Shown here piece after piece: positions 23,807-34,187 of a stretch of DNA of 64,000 nucleotides. Below the pieces are notes generated by a model. It worked only from the letters and a program-made list of their open reading frames with translations. It made no database searches and was not told the origin of the DNA. Numbering within the stretch: position 1 is the stretch's first letter; the number at the start of each line of letters is the position of its first letter. A program made the position numbers and the translations under genes. This DNA is from Colletotrichum lupini (Eukaryota; Ascomycota; Sordariomycetes; Glomerellales; Glomerellaceae), in contig NC_064678.1 in NCBI RefSeq assembly GCF_023278565.1, forward strand, positions 3,472,001-3,536,000, given 5' to 3'.

Positions 23807-24865
23807 GTTGAGAGCCCTGATATGAGATAATATCACGAGGTTGCGAATGAATGGAATCGGCGTTAAGAAAACAATGAATGTAGACCAGGGCGGGAGGAGC
23901 CGTAGTCGAGGTATATATGATCCACGTTGATAATTCCCATGACCCTGTGAAGTCTGATCCAGTCTTCGTCTGAACCCCCAAGAACCCATCGTTTTCAAGG
24001 GTGTGTGGTACCAAGAGGCAGGCTGCGTACTTATGGTGTATTTGAAGATCAGGCTGTCAGCAAACAGGCCGCCTTCAGGCGAGACTCCTGCGGATGGTGT
24101 AGTGAGAATTGGAACTGAGCCGAGTGATTAACGGTGTTTTGATTGACTGGAGAGATGTCTCCAGGCCATCATTGGACGTGGAACGAATGGTGTGTCACAC
24201 CTCAATGGGAATTTGACTCGTTCCGGACTGGCTTGCATCCAGTGTGAGTCCCGCACGATAGCAATAAATAACATACCGAGGTGGCTAAGGGGCTGATGTA
24301 CAGCGAACCTCGATATCTCGATGGAATCGGAGAGCCTGTGTACTCTGATAGAATTGTCTTTGGATTTGTCTGACTAAATCTTGAAGGAGGGATGGTGGAG
24401 GGGCTTTTGCGAAGCGCCGAGGTATTTGAATCTAAATAAGCAGAAAAGAGCCTGATGTGTAGGTTTGGGGTCACACAATGTTGGAACAGCCCCGGGGCAC
24501 TGCCTTCCCTCTTTAATTCCAGAATCGAACCCCATCAGCCACTCTGCAGTTCGCCGTAAGGCATTAGCTTGATGTTCCATCAACTCAGATCCGGCTTCGC
24601 CTCACTAGATACTAGGGCGCCTGCAGGTGCAAAAAGCTCCTCGTAAATCCGAAAAGCCTAACCTTGGTCCCACGAGATGTGTTCGCCAAGTTCATACTTC
24701 CAGAGTTGATAAAACAAGACATCCCTCATTACAATCCATACAACATCGGCCTCAGCTATCTTGTCATCCATCTTAAAGCGTCAACATACTATCATTGGCT
24801 GTCGTTCTCTGGAACATACCAAAATCCTTCGCTCCTTGCCAATCGTCTTTCTTTCGTCTTTTGCG
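23807..24865. other. Divergent intergenic region between NLR and secreted-protein genes
   Basis: About 1.06 kb separating two start codons that point away from each other, so it probably contains both promoters. No gene-like frame. The last 60 bases before 24866 are pyrimidine-rich (CGTCTTTCTTTCGTCTTTTG). Confidence 0.6.
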
Positions 24866-25537
24866 ATGCAGTTAACCTACGCCATCCTCCTGCTCGGCAT
24901 TGGTCAACATGCTCTTGGTCATCACCTTGAAGCCAGGAAGGAGAACTCATGCTCGGGCATCAAAATACCTGAGGACTGCAAGCCATCCTCGGGAGAAGCA
25001 TGGACATGGTTCACAATGAGTCAGTGCGTTCTCAAAACATTCACGATTGACAAACTCATCGACTGCATTGGAGACAATGATGCGAATATATGCGAGAGGC
25101 TCCCTGAATACCGAACCGACGACGAAGTCCTATTCGACGGACTAGATGGGAAGAATGACGGGAAGTTTTGTATCAAACCCCGTGGAATACTTTGGCTAGC
25201 AGCAAGGGCGGCAAGGGAAGCCGGAGCGCCCTGTAACCTCGATCGTATCTTCTACTGCTGCCCCGATGGGAACGTTGCTGGCTTCAGGTCTTGCCTCTGC
25301 TCCCATTCTGTCACCGACGAGAAGTTGACGTGCATGTCCGACGCCCTCGGATTGTTGAGAAGCAAAGTCTTCAATGGAAAGTGCGAAGAGGGGATTCGCG
25401 ACAGAGATGTCAATGTCAAGAAGCGGATTCCACACCCAATGCCCGCGAAAGGCACGAAGATTCTCCCTTGGAAGGACAATTTGATTGTCAAACTAGGTGA
25501 ACAATACAGTTGCTCAACCTTTGATAGAGGCAACTAG
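24866..25537 (+). CDS. Secreted cysteine-rich protein, 223 aa, unknown family
   Basis: Single exon. Residues 1-18 (MQLTYAILLLGIGQHALG) form a clear signal peptide; I chose the ATG at 24866 because it begins exactly there, although the frame is open further upstream. The mature part has 14 cysteines, including adjacent CC and SCLC motifs (FYCCPDG, RSCLCSH), enough for seven disulfides. The last 50 residues (from about 175) are basic and nearly free of Cys. There is no transmembrane segment or GPI tail, so it should be extracellular. I do not recognise a Pfam family. An effector or apoplastic protein is possible from size and cysteine content, but this is inference. Confidence 0.75.
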   Translation: MQLTYAILLLGIGQHALGHHLEARKENSCSGIKIPEDCKPSSGEAWTWFTMSQCVLKTFTIDKLIDCIGDNDANICERLPEYRTDDEVLFDGLDGKNDGKFCIKPRGILWLAARAAREAGAPCNLDRIFYCCPDGNVAGFRSCLCSHSVTDEKLTCMSDALGLLRSKVFNGKCEEGIRDRDVNVKKRIPHPMPAKGTKILPWKDNLIVKLGEQYSCSTFDRGN

Positions 25538-27105
25538 TGGGGTTGGATATCATTTTGCGGAGTAAGGATAGCCGTGTCACTTCACATCACCTACCTGAGA
25601 GGCGTTATTGCGTAGCAACTTTCAGCCATAGAGGGAAATAGTGCGGAGTTTGGATTTTTGTTCTACGCGCTGGACAGAAGTTGGGTTCCTGCTTTCAATA
25701 AATTTGTCGCTCTCTGACTTTTATTTTAATGAGGTCCAATTCGTTTGAAACATGTACAGTGGAATACCTGGTCGCTTGTCGGTGTCAAGCGTAGCAATAT
25801 CTGGTTTGCGTCTGGCTAAACCTAATGGATCTATCTTGAATAGCCGACTGTTAATCAAAGACACCAGGCTGACGCGTTCACTTGTAGTGGCTCGGGCAAA
25901 GGGCATGAGGAGTGTTGTGCGTCAGCCTATGGCTGGGCTAGAGCGCAAGACGCGTTTGGAGACAATAGCGACAGACCAATGTTGGAAGGTTAGGACGACT
26001 GCAGCGCCTGGCAGGCAACTAAAATGAATGAACCGCGATAAACAAATGGCTGAATGCAAGTGTTAGACTGTATTAGCTGTGGGCTCGACGGGTGGAGTTT
26101 ACAAAGGCCAGTCAATGATGCCCTGATGTCCAAGAGCGTCCGATAAAGGTGGAATAAGGGGATAAATGAAGACGAACGAGCATGTAGGCATTATTGATGT
26201 TGATAGAGACACGGCTGCATATATACCTCGGGAATAACTTGGCTCAGAACGTGTCTGATATCTGAGCCTATGGTAACTAATTAGGCTGGTCACCTTCCGT
26301 AGCCGATTCCTGTCTTTTCGGAGCGGCAAGCCTCTGTATTATCTTTCATGGCTCGTAGCTTACTTCATCACGACCTTGGAATTCATTGTAGCTGTGACTA
26401 AATTGACGGCAAATGGGTAACTATGCGAGACAGGCATCGGCCAGTGTGATGAAAGAGACTTATCTCACAAGTACCCTGTCAATTTGCTGCCGCCTTGAAG
26501 GTGGCGTGATATGCTGCCAAGCACAATATTGATGTATTTCCAGGCGCCTACGCCCGGATTCAGAGGCAGACGATACTGCACCTATGCGCGACCATTCATT
26601 ACATATGGGAACCCCAACCCCCCCCCCCCCCCCCCAAAATGCACGTCGAGGAAATGCCTCGGAAAGGATACAAACTCGGTTAGCACGGCGCGAGAACCCA
26701 GGCGGCAAATGCCTGCATTCATCTGCTGTAGTGGTAGTCGACTTATAAAGCTACAAAGACCGCTGGGGTTTGAAGGTATTGGAACGGCCTTCGAGTGGTT
26801 CGCCAGTGCCCAGAGACAAGGTATACTTTGGAATCATTGATTTGAATATTTATTTCGATGGCCTTAGAGCGGCATACGTGAAATGACTTTCTATCCATGC
26901 ATTCGAAAACGTGAAAAGGTATAAGAATCATCAACACTCTGAAAGAGAAGACACAGAATAGCAAGTAAGAGGGGGAAACACGTAACAACCACACCACAAT
27001 CGTATAAGGTTACCAGCAGACTACAAGTCAATGGTACATCCCTCATACCCGGCCTTTCAGAGCGATCATCACTCTGTGCCTAGCTTCTGTTCATGTACCA
27101 AGGAT
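25538..27105. other. Intergenic, gene-poor
   Basis: 3' flank of the secreted-protein gene and downstream flank of a decayed gene. It holds an 18-nt poly-C tract (listed separately). No supported coding region. Confidence 0.5.
26618..26635. repeat. Homopolymer C tract
   Basis: Run of 18 consecutive C residues; length may be unstable or a sequencing uncertainty. Confidence 0.9.
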
Positions 27106-27804
27106 CTATACTAGTCCTCTCTGTCTCTTGTATCGGGAGATCCTATTCTCGTGCGGCTTTCCAGCCGTGTAAACCTTGTTCCCTGGGCCAGCGAGGTTGA
27201 CGAAGTGAACGTTTTCGAAAACAATTTGCTGTTGACCAGATTGTGGAAAGGGGCCGTTTACCGTCCAGTACTCTGGGGAGCATTTCGTTGCTCGGGCAGT
27301 TGAGCGGGTGTCCCAGTGTTGTGGGAACTGACGCGAGGTGGAGCAGGCGGACCGGCACCGTACGGAGAAGCTTGCTGGCCAGGAGGTCGAGGGACCCACA
27401 CGGGGGCACAAGGTGCGGCAAACTGAGGAGGAGGCTGAGCATGCTGAGCAGGCCTGCTGGCTCTATGAGGAGCAGCTTGCCGGCCAGAAGCCGGACCAGC
27501 CATTCTGGCAGCTGGCTGAATAAGAGGCGGACGAGCCGGAGCCGGCATAGCAGGCGTCTTAGTATCCCTTTATGGAGCTGCTGGATTGCGAGCCGGAGGA
27601 GGCGGGGCCGGTTAGCAAACGCGTCTACTTTTCCGTATACAGCCGGGGCATTGTAAGGCGGTGGCGGGACGCAGCCCGTCGGTTGAATGATGAAGCAGAC
27701 TTCTCAGGCGCGGTGATGAGATCAAAGAGAATCGACGGATACATCTCATCGAGAAGATCACCTTTGCGCTTTTTCAATTCGGGGCTGTACGTCTGAAAAG
27801 TCAT
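27106..27804 (-). pseudogene. Decayed gene for a proline-rich protein
   Basis: Coding-like sequence passes through all three minus-strand frames. A frame beginning at the ATG at 27804 (MTFQTYSPELKKRKGDLLDE) reads well to about 27670. It continues in another frame (PPPPYNAPAVYGKVDAFANR), then a third with Pro/Ala-rich sequence broken by one TAA near 27570 (PAMPAPARPPLIQPAARMAG onward). It returns to the first frame for the end (VNGPFPQSGQQQIVFENVHF...). At least three frameshifts and one stop argue for a pseudogene. Coding-like sequence in 27846-28082 may be an upstream exon. Alternative: an intron-rich gene whose splice sites I failed to place, though none of the switches sits at a good GT/AG pair. 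Family unknown. Confidence 0.45.
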
Positions 27805-27845
27805 GATTGGTCTCTTTGCTTCGGTGGCGTGGCATTGACCGCAGC

Positions 27846-28082
27846 TTACGAGTCTCTCTTGTCATAGACATTATAGCGTTTAACCGACTTCAGTGCAATA
27901 TTGCAGCTCAAGCCCAATGCGGCGAGGGACTTCTCTATACGACCCGCGTGCCCGAGTGTTGCTTCCTTGAACATGAGGTTCGACCCGGCAGCCCAACCGG
28001 AGGAATCACGAACAGCAGGGGCGTCTTCGTCAAGGATGCGGCGCATTGAGGGCAACCGCACCAGAAGGTGTCCAGTCGACAT
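27846..28082 (-). pseudogene. Possible upstream exon of the decayed gene
   Basis: Open frame of 78 codons with coding-like sequence (RRILDEDAPAVRDSSGWAAG ... KSLAALGLSCNIALKSVKRY). It ends in a GACTCGTAAGC donor-like motif, and a TTTTCAG acceptor-like motif lies 57 bp further on at about 27797. That splice would not restore the frame used by the downstream piece, so if it is an exon, the gene is broken here as well. Confidence 0.3.
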
Positions 28083-29294
28083 GCCTCAAGAACCGGGGTC
28101 CTGAACAATTCTCCCACATGCTACCCACCCGGCAGTGTAGTAGGATGCTCTGCGAGTCTGGATCAACAACCTTTGTACAGCGAATGGCATGGTCTGGGTA
28201 CTTTGTTAATGAAGGAGATAAATTTCTCGTGAGTCAAAGCACGAATGGCATAGTCATCCGACGTGGACCAACGATTTCCGCGAATCAAACGTTCAAACTA
28301 GGAGCCGAATTGGAGAAAAGTTAGAAATCCTTTGGACTGATATTAACTCGTACGTTATGGGTTATGCTATCGACCTGTTCAACCTACTCCAGTAGCGTAC
28401 ACGGCATGCTATTGCAACAAGGAGTGAGATTGGCACGTGCTTAGATCCCGCTGTGTCCGACGGCTAAAGAAAGCAACAGGAGAGATCGAACCCCGGCCTA
28501 GATACCTCAGCTTAAGGCGCCTCTACTCTAGTCGGGGCCTTCTTGGCAAGCCAATTTAGTAGGCAGGAAAAAACGCCGTGGGAGGGAAGAGAGAACATCA
28601 GGTGCAAAACCGCTCGGAAAGAGGGCGCGAGAAAAGAACGGCGATTGGTACCGATAGATGTATGGATTGGAATGGCAACGGCACGACTATCAGCTGAGGC
28701 AAGGTCCCTGCTGTCTTGCTACCCAACAAGTAATGTAAGGTTCACCGTTCTAGGTAAGGTAGGCGAGGTTGAAGGGAACCCATGGTCAGAGTCCGACGGT
28801 AGTCTGTCGCCTACTAACCGGCGGGCCGAGTAGTTCCGGCCGGCGAAGTACCGGTAAGATGTATGGCATTTTGCGGGGTTAATCCTCACCAGTGCGACAT
28901 AACATTGGGTAATGACCCCGTAGGTGAACGGTAACATCATTCAGTTGTCCTGCAGGCGTGAAGATAATTGCTATTGGTTACCTTTCCCCTGGATTGAAAA
29001 AACGGGCGAGAAACAAGCACAATGGAGAAGGTGATGTTGGTTAAGTAGTTCATTAGGTATAGTAAACAGTATACAAGAAAAAGTCATGCCTTGCCGATGC
29101 AGGCGTGGTATCATATCTGAGCGTATTCATCCAATCCATCACCTGGTAAAAACCCCAGATTACCTCCCATTTTACGCCTGCGCTAGATTCATGGGCGCCA
29201 TCTTCGTAAACGCGTCATGCTAAGAAAACATTGGGTAGTCTCAAAGACAAGAGACAACTAGATATCCACAACTAAACTCTCCGGTTTAAATGGT
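28083..29294. other. Intergenic with a tRNA-like relic
   Basis: No supported protein gene. A tRNA-like segment lies at about 28481-28538 (separate entry). The end of the stretch is the 3' flank of the SUR7/PalI-family gene. Confidence 0.5.
28481..28538 (-). other. tRNA-like relic with B-box
   Basis: On the minus strand the sequence has a D-arm-like part (GACTAGAGTAGAGGC), a central CCTTAAGCTGAGG hairpin and GGGGTTCGATCTC, which matches the pol III B-box core GGTTCGA. The T-stem pairs only through G-U wobbles (GGGG with TCTC), and no matching acceptor stem is present, so it is not a working tRNA. It may be a degraded tRNA or a tRNA-derived SINE. Confidence 0.3.
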
Positions 29295-30069
29295 CTAGTA
29301 GCGGCTGCTGCGCTGCCAGAAGCGGCGACGGCGGTAGGTAGTGTGGGTGGCAGGAGGGGAGTAGTTGTCAACCTTGGAACGCTGCTGACGGCGCTTGCGA
29401 AGACGGCCGCTGCAGCAGGTGAAGAAGACGATGACGGTGCCGAGGAGCAGGCAGATGGCGGCGGCCAGGAGGGTCCAGAGAGCGACATCGTAGTGGGCGG
29501 AGCTGCCGTTGCCATCCCTGTTGACGTTGCGGCGGACGACGGCGAACATGACCCAGTCGCAGATGAGGGCGACGATAGTGATGATGAAGGCAACGCCGGA
29601 GACAAGGGCGGCGAAGAGGGAGCCAAACATGCCAGCACCGACGGAGAGGATGAAGGCGATGAAGGAGACGCCTGCGGCGACGGGGTGGAGAACCATGACC
29701 CGGGTCAAGCCCTCGGCGACGTTGGAGGACAGGTTGGAGTACTGGGTGGCATCGGCCTCGGCGATGATGTCGGTGGGTGAGTAACCGATCCTGGAACGGC
29801 TGCACTGGTCGGAGCCACTGGGAGACTTGATTAGTGATTGAGTTTGGCTCTATGCTATGTGATATTACTTACTAGTCAGAGCCGCCACGGACGCAGTATC
29901 CAAAGGTACCAAATGTGATCTCATTGCCGGCGGAAGTGTCGCCCAGCTTGACGGTCAACAGTGAGATGTTGTGCACCACTGGAGCAGAGATGCTGGTGAT
30001 GACCAGAAGAATCGTTGCTACAAGGAGCAAAAAGGTACCAAAGTGGTGAATGAAGCCGGTGACAGCCAT
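29295..30069 (-). CDS. SUR7/PalI-family four-TM membrane protein, 239 aa
   Basis: Two exons (29873-30069 and 29295-29817) with a 55-bp intron; the split TAT codon keeps the frame. Topology: TM1 at about 9-30 and an extracellular loop with the family's conserved pattern FGTFGYCV ... SDQCSRSRIGY (Cys59 and Cys72, G-Y-C and C-S...I-G-Y). Three more membrane segments lie at about 100-122, 126-150 and 173-197, then a short basic cytoplasmic tail (RLRKRRQQRSK, YRRRRFW). SUR7/PalI proteins are claudin-like components of eisosomes or of ambient-pH sensing; full-length PalI/Rim9 proteins of filamentous fungi have much longer tails, so a SUR7-like role fits this short protein better. Family assignment is confident; the specific role is not. 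Confidence 0.8.
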
Positions 30070-31358
30070 GTTGATTATGGAGATGGACTACTGCCGGATG
30101 GCTGAGGTGTAGTGTAGGTGTTTGGTGTAGGGCTTAGTTGTAGGAGACAATTGGCGATAGGAGTACTGATGTGATGAACATGTTCGTGAGAGGAAAGGGA
30201 GAGGCCGTCCGCATATAAGCACAAACGTCTCACGACCCCTGGGCCGACCCCAAGAAACAGGAATTCGCATGATGTGTGCTGTGATCTGTGACAGTACCAC
30301 ACTAGGCACACCGTCCGGGGCCAAGAATGCCGTGTAAGTCAGGGTCCCGGTGCAAGCCAACGAGTACGACGTCATCAACGTGGCCCAGCCCGGGCCCAAG
30401 TTCATGTTTCTCGTGGCTCTGTGGCTCTGTAGGAGAAAATTGGGTGAAAATGGACCCTGGCTTGCGCAAGCATCCCCCGCGCCACGGTTGGTCGGCTCGT
30501 CTAGTCGCGTCCAGATTTGTTTAATTGTCGAACAAGCTGGCGGTGGAAAAGGAACGTGGGTTTGGCTCTATTTGACGTACTATCCAGTTTGCACCGCTGA
30601 TTGGTCAGGTCCTCGCGTCGTGGCCGATCTGGGATATTGCAGGTTGCCACTATTCCTTGTTTTTGTGGCTCTGTAATGACGCCACGCCTTGAATGGACCC
30701 CGGCACAAAAAGTCCAACTCCAACGTCAGAGTCTCGACCTTGTGTTCAGCTGACTACTGCCGTATTGCCGACTCAAGTGTTCCTATGGCAAGAAAAGCAT
30801 CTGCAGCTCGTCGTCAGGGAGCCCGACTGCGTTGCACTGCTAGCGACGGTCACCAAAGACACCTTCGTCATCGTTCGACTGTTGTTGCAATTCTTGCAAT
30901 CTGATGTCAGGACATACCGAAATGTCAACGGTCGTCTTGTGGTGTTCTTTCGACCCTGTACTCAGGGTCTCCCATTCAATGCATCGCCCTGGCCCGCATA
31001 ATTTTAGGTTAAGCAAGCGAAACTCGAACAGTTCCGTCCGATGGTCTGATCCAATCAAGAGCCGTACTTTGACTGGGTGCCATCCCATCTCGCCAATGAG
31101 CCTCGTGCCAAATCGTCGCCTTCATCGGAATTTTCGTTTCCGGAACGCTTCACTGAGCGCGAAACGCTGGAACTCCGATCAGGCTGTAGCTGTCAGATGT
31201 TCTTAGGCTTGGCTTGTGGCCGTAAAATTGGATGTAAAGTCAACGCGCAATCGCTGCCAAGATGCGAGAGGCGGGTTTGATCGGTCCTTGAGGGACATCG
31301 TCTCCAGAGCTTAGACATAGCTTTTGCTGTAGTCGCGTACTGTCGCGCCCAATGGCGA
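30070..31358. other. Intergenic
   Basis: Upstream of the SUR7-type gene (first ~250 bases, promoter) and 3' flank of the next minus-strand gene. Open frames at 30350-30676 and 30693-31001 have no domains or good starts. Confidence 0.5.
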
Positions 31359-32152
31359 TCAGGGTTGGCTTTCTTGCAGATGTAGCAGGCCTTCCATAAT
31401 AGCGGGTGCCTTTTCTTTTCGCTCTCTGCGCTTGATGCGATCGATGATGGCGCGCTTCTTGACATCAACCGATTTCGAGCCAAGTAGAATATCTTCCCAT
31501 AGCTGGCCCCTGGTCGACGATTTCGACTGTCCGCCATTCTCCCAATCCGATAAGCCGTCGGTCATGACATCCTTTGGTAAGGATGCCCTCAATTGAGACG
31601 ACATGGTTGTTTCTCGGCGCGAAGTCGGCCATGGGCCATGGAGAGGATTGGCTCTGATGGCCGCAGAGTGTATGTAGCTCGGGGCCGGGAAGATGTGCAC
31701 CGTGAATTCCTTCTTATCGTCCGTTCCTGCAGCGCCGTCCTCGCTCCCTTCATGGTGATTTGCGTTGGCAAAGGGTCCGGTGACGGCCGAGCCGGTCAGG
31801 AACGACTTGACGGAACCGTTGGATCGAGGCGTCGCGAGTTGGTACTTGAGCGGGCTTATCTTGACGAGCTCCTTGACTTTCGATTTGTCGCTGAGAACGG
31901 ATATGAAGGAAGAGTCGTGGTTCTGAAGCCAATGGTGTCAACGAAAGAGCCCTCCTTGGCATTGACTCTTGCGAGACGCAAACTTACTTCCAGCTTCTTG
32001 AACACTTCGACATTGGCGAATCTTTGCAGCGAGTGCAGGACGGCGCGTCTCTCGGAGAACCTATTTGGCCTCGGCACAACGGTGACTTGAACCGTTCGCG
32101 CAGAAGCCTTGCTGGACAGCTCCTGCAAGACAGAGTATCCGTTCTTAGACAT
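31359..32152 (-). CDS. Hypothetical protein, 242 aa, head-to-head with GET3
   Basis: Two exons: 31988-32152 and 31359-31922, phase-0 intron of 65 bp with GTAAGT donor and CTTCAG acceptor. The joined frame reads from the ATG at 32152 (GCCATGTCTAAG) to a stop at 31359. The protein starts MSKNGYSVLQELSSKASART, then has a well-structured segment (VTVVPRPNRFSERRAVLHSL, FANVEVFKKLE, DSSFISVLSDKSKVKELVKI) and a motif-like central piece, FTVHIFPAPSYIHSAAIRAN (about 131-150). The C-terminus is a charged helix (VKKRAIIDRIKRRERKEK). It looks like a conserved fungal protein, possibly mitochondrial. The frame stays open upstream for about 40 codons with basic residues but no ATG was found there, so an extra 5' exon cannot be excluded. 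No function assigned. Confidence 0.72.
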
Positions 32153-32549
32153 GGCGCTGGCTGTGTCGTGAATGCGACTCCGTTTACTACGTCGTGGCGT
32201 GAGCAGGAAACGCAATTCGACACGGGAGCTCCGCAAAGTTGTTAAGCTCTGGTGGAGCTTTAACAGTGCTGAAACTCGACAGTCTGCAGTTGCGCACGGT
32301 ACCTTGTGCTGGGGTGCCCCGCCAAATGGCGGGGAGGCAACGTTCTGCTACTGGAACTTCTAGAACAGCTTGGAAGACGTAGACGCACGCCTCCCGTCTA
32401 AACACCTACCTATCCTCAGCAACTCCCACGAAAACGATCTACAGCTCACCGTGAATTCCTATAAGCCGAACGCGAATCATACCTAAGGCAGCTTCTAGAC
32501 AACGAGTCAAGTACACTACGTCCAACAACCGCAACTCTTAACCGCGACC
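32153..32549. promoter_or_regulatory. Bidirectional promoter region
   Basis: 397 bp between two divergent start codons (unknown 242-aa gene and GET3). It contains the 18-bp palindrome listed next. Confidence 0.6.
32317..32334. repeat. 18-bp palindrome CCCCGCCAAATGGCGGGG
   Basis: Two 8-bp arms that are exact reverse complements (CCCCGCCA / TGGCGGGG) around a 2-nt centre, in the middle of the divergent promoter. Such a GC-rich dyad may bind a dimeric zinc-cluster factor; that is inference. Confidence 0.75.
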
Positions 32550-33638
32550 ATGGCCGCCATCATCGACGCCGACGACGTGATGGAGCCCACCCTCCAGTCC
32601 ATCCTCGACCAAAAGTCGCTGCGCTGGATCTTTGTCGGAGGAAAGGGTGGTGTAGGAAAGACAACCACGTCGTGCTCCCTTGCCATTCAGCTCGCCAAGG
32701 CGCGCAAGTCGGTCCTCCTCATCTCCACCGACCCGGCGCACAACCTGTCCGACGCCTTCAACCAGAAGTTCGGCAAGGAAGCCCGCCTCATTGAGGGCTT
32801 CACCAACCTGAGCGCCATGGAGATCGACCCCAACGGCAGCATGCAGGACCTGCTTGCGGGCCAGAATGAGGAGGTGGATGCCATGAGTGGTGGCCTCGGT
32901 GGCATGATGCAGGATCTGGCATTTGCTGTAAGCTTCGGCTCTGGTGCGCCAGCACATCTGTAGCAGCTTGTTTTCTAATGTGGTTTATGTACACAGATCC
33001 CTGGTATCGACGAAGCCATGTCCTTCGCCGAAGTTCTCAAGCAAGTAAAGTCAATGTCCTACGAAACAATCATCTTCGACACCGCCCCGACAGGCCACAC
33101 TCTCCGCTTCCTCTCCTTCCCCAGCGTCCTCGAAAAGGCCCTCGCAAAGGTCTCCCAGCTCAGCTCGCAGTACGGGCCCCTCCTCAACGGCTTCCTCGGC
33201 CAGGGCGGCCAGCTTCCCAACGGCCAGAACCTCAACGAGATGATGGAGAAGCTCGAGACGCTGCGCGAGACAATCTCCGAGGTCAACACCCAGTTCAAGG
33301 ACGAGAATCTGACAACTTTCGTCTGCGTCTGCATCCCCGAGTTCCTGTCTCTCTACGAGACGGAGCGCATGATCCAGGAGCTGGCAAACTACGGCATCGA
33401 CACCCACAGCATCGTCGTCAACCAGCTCCTCTTCCCCAAGAAGGGCAGCAACTGCGACCAGTGCACGGCCCGTCGCAGGATGCAGAAGAAGTACCTCGAA
33501 CAAATTGAGGAGTTGTATGACGAGTTCAACGTCGTCAAGATGCCGTTGTTGGTTGAGGAAGTCCGCGGCAAGGAGAAGCTGGAAAAGTTCAGCGAGATGC
33601 TGACCACGCCTTACTCACCGCCCGAAATGGATGCCTGA
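32550..33638 (+). CDS. GET3: ATPase Get3 (guided entry of tail-anchored proteins), 339 aa
   Basis: Cytosolic ArsA-family ATPase that takes tail-anchored proteins from the Sgt2/Get4/Get5 complex to the Get1/Get2 receptor at the ER. Two exons, 32550-32927 and 32997-33638, joined by a phase-0 69-bp intron. Deviant P-loop [10 protein letters not shown] at residues 30-39; switch [13 protein letters not shown]; switch [10 protein letters not shown] (154-161); CDQC zinc-binding motif (C279, C282) for the homodimer interface; Met-rich client-binding helices around [12 protein letters not shown]. Length matches the family (yeast Get3, 354 residues). The start context (ACCATGGCC) is ideal. All key residues are present. 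Confidence 0.97.
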
Positions 33639-34187
33639 ATATGAGTAGAGTTTGTAGGTGCTTTTGGGGAGGCAGGGGTCTGCTGGTGGTGGGAGGATCA
33701 AAAACACGACTATGAATATTTGGTTATGACTGGATGGGTAGCATGAGGCGCAAGAGTCACGAGTGGAGACATAGAATACATTCACAAACGATTGATACCC
33801 TGGTGATGTGTGCAGGAGACTTGATTTGACTACCTTGGTGCGTGATATCAGAGTGCCCTCAACGCTGAGCACCTACGGCGTAGCTTCATTATCCCAACTA
33901 TCCCCTGCCCCATTGTTCTGCACTATGGCAGCGACAGTAAAGTCCAATTGATTCCCTTCCCATCCCAGGCACATTAGAAAATTCCGTCCCTACCCCGTTC
34001 CCGAACGCCCTTCAGACCATAAAAAAGCCTTGTCCAAATTCCTCTTGGCTGTGTGAGGATAGTGTTATGCCGTGTTTTTCCAGAATGATAATGATGAATG
34101 ACCCCGTGATGCAATGCATGTCGTCTAGATTTACAATCGAAGAAGTCGTAGATGGCCAGTGTAGGGGCCGTCGATTGAGAAAGGCGC
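33639..34187. other. Intergenic between convergent GET3 and MPE1
   Basis: Contains both 3' ends; no coding signal. Confidence 0.6.
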
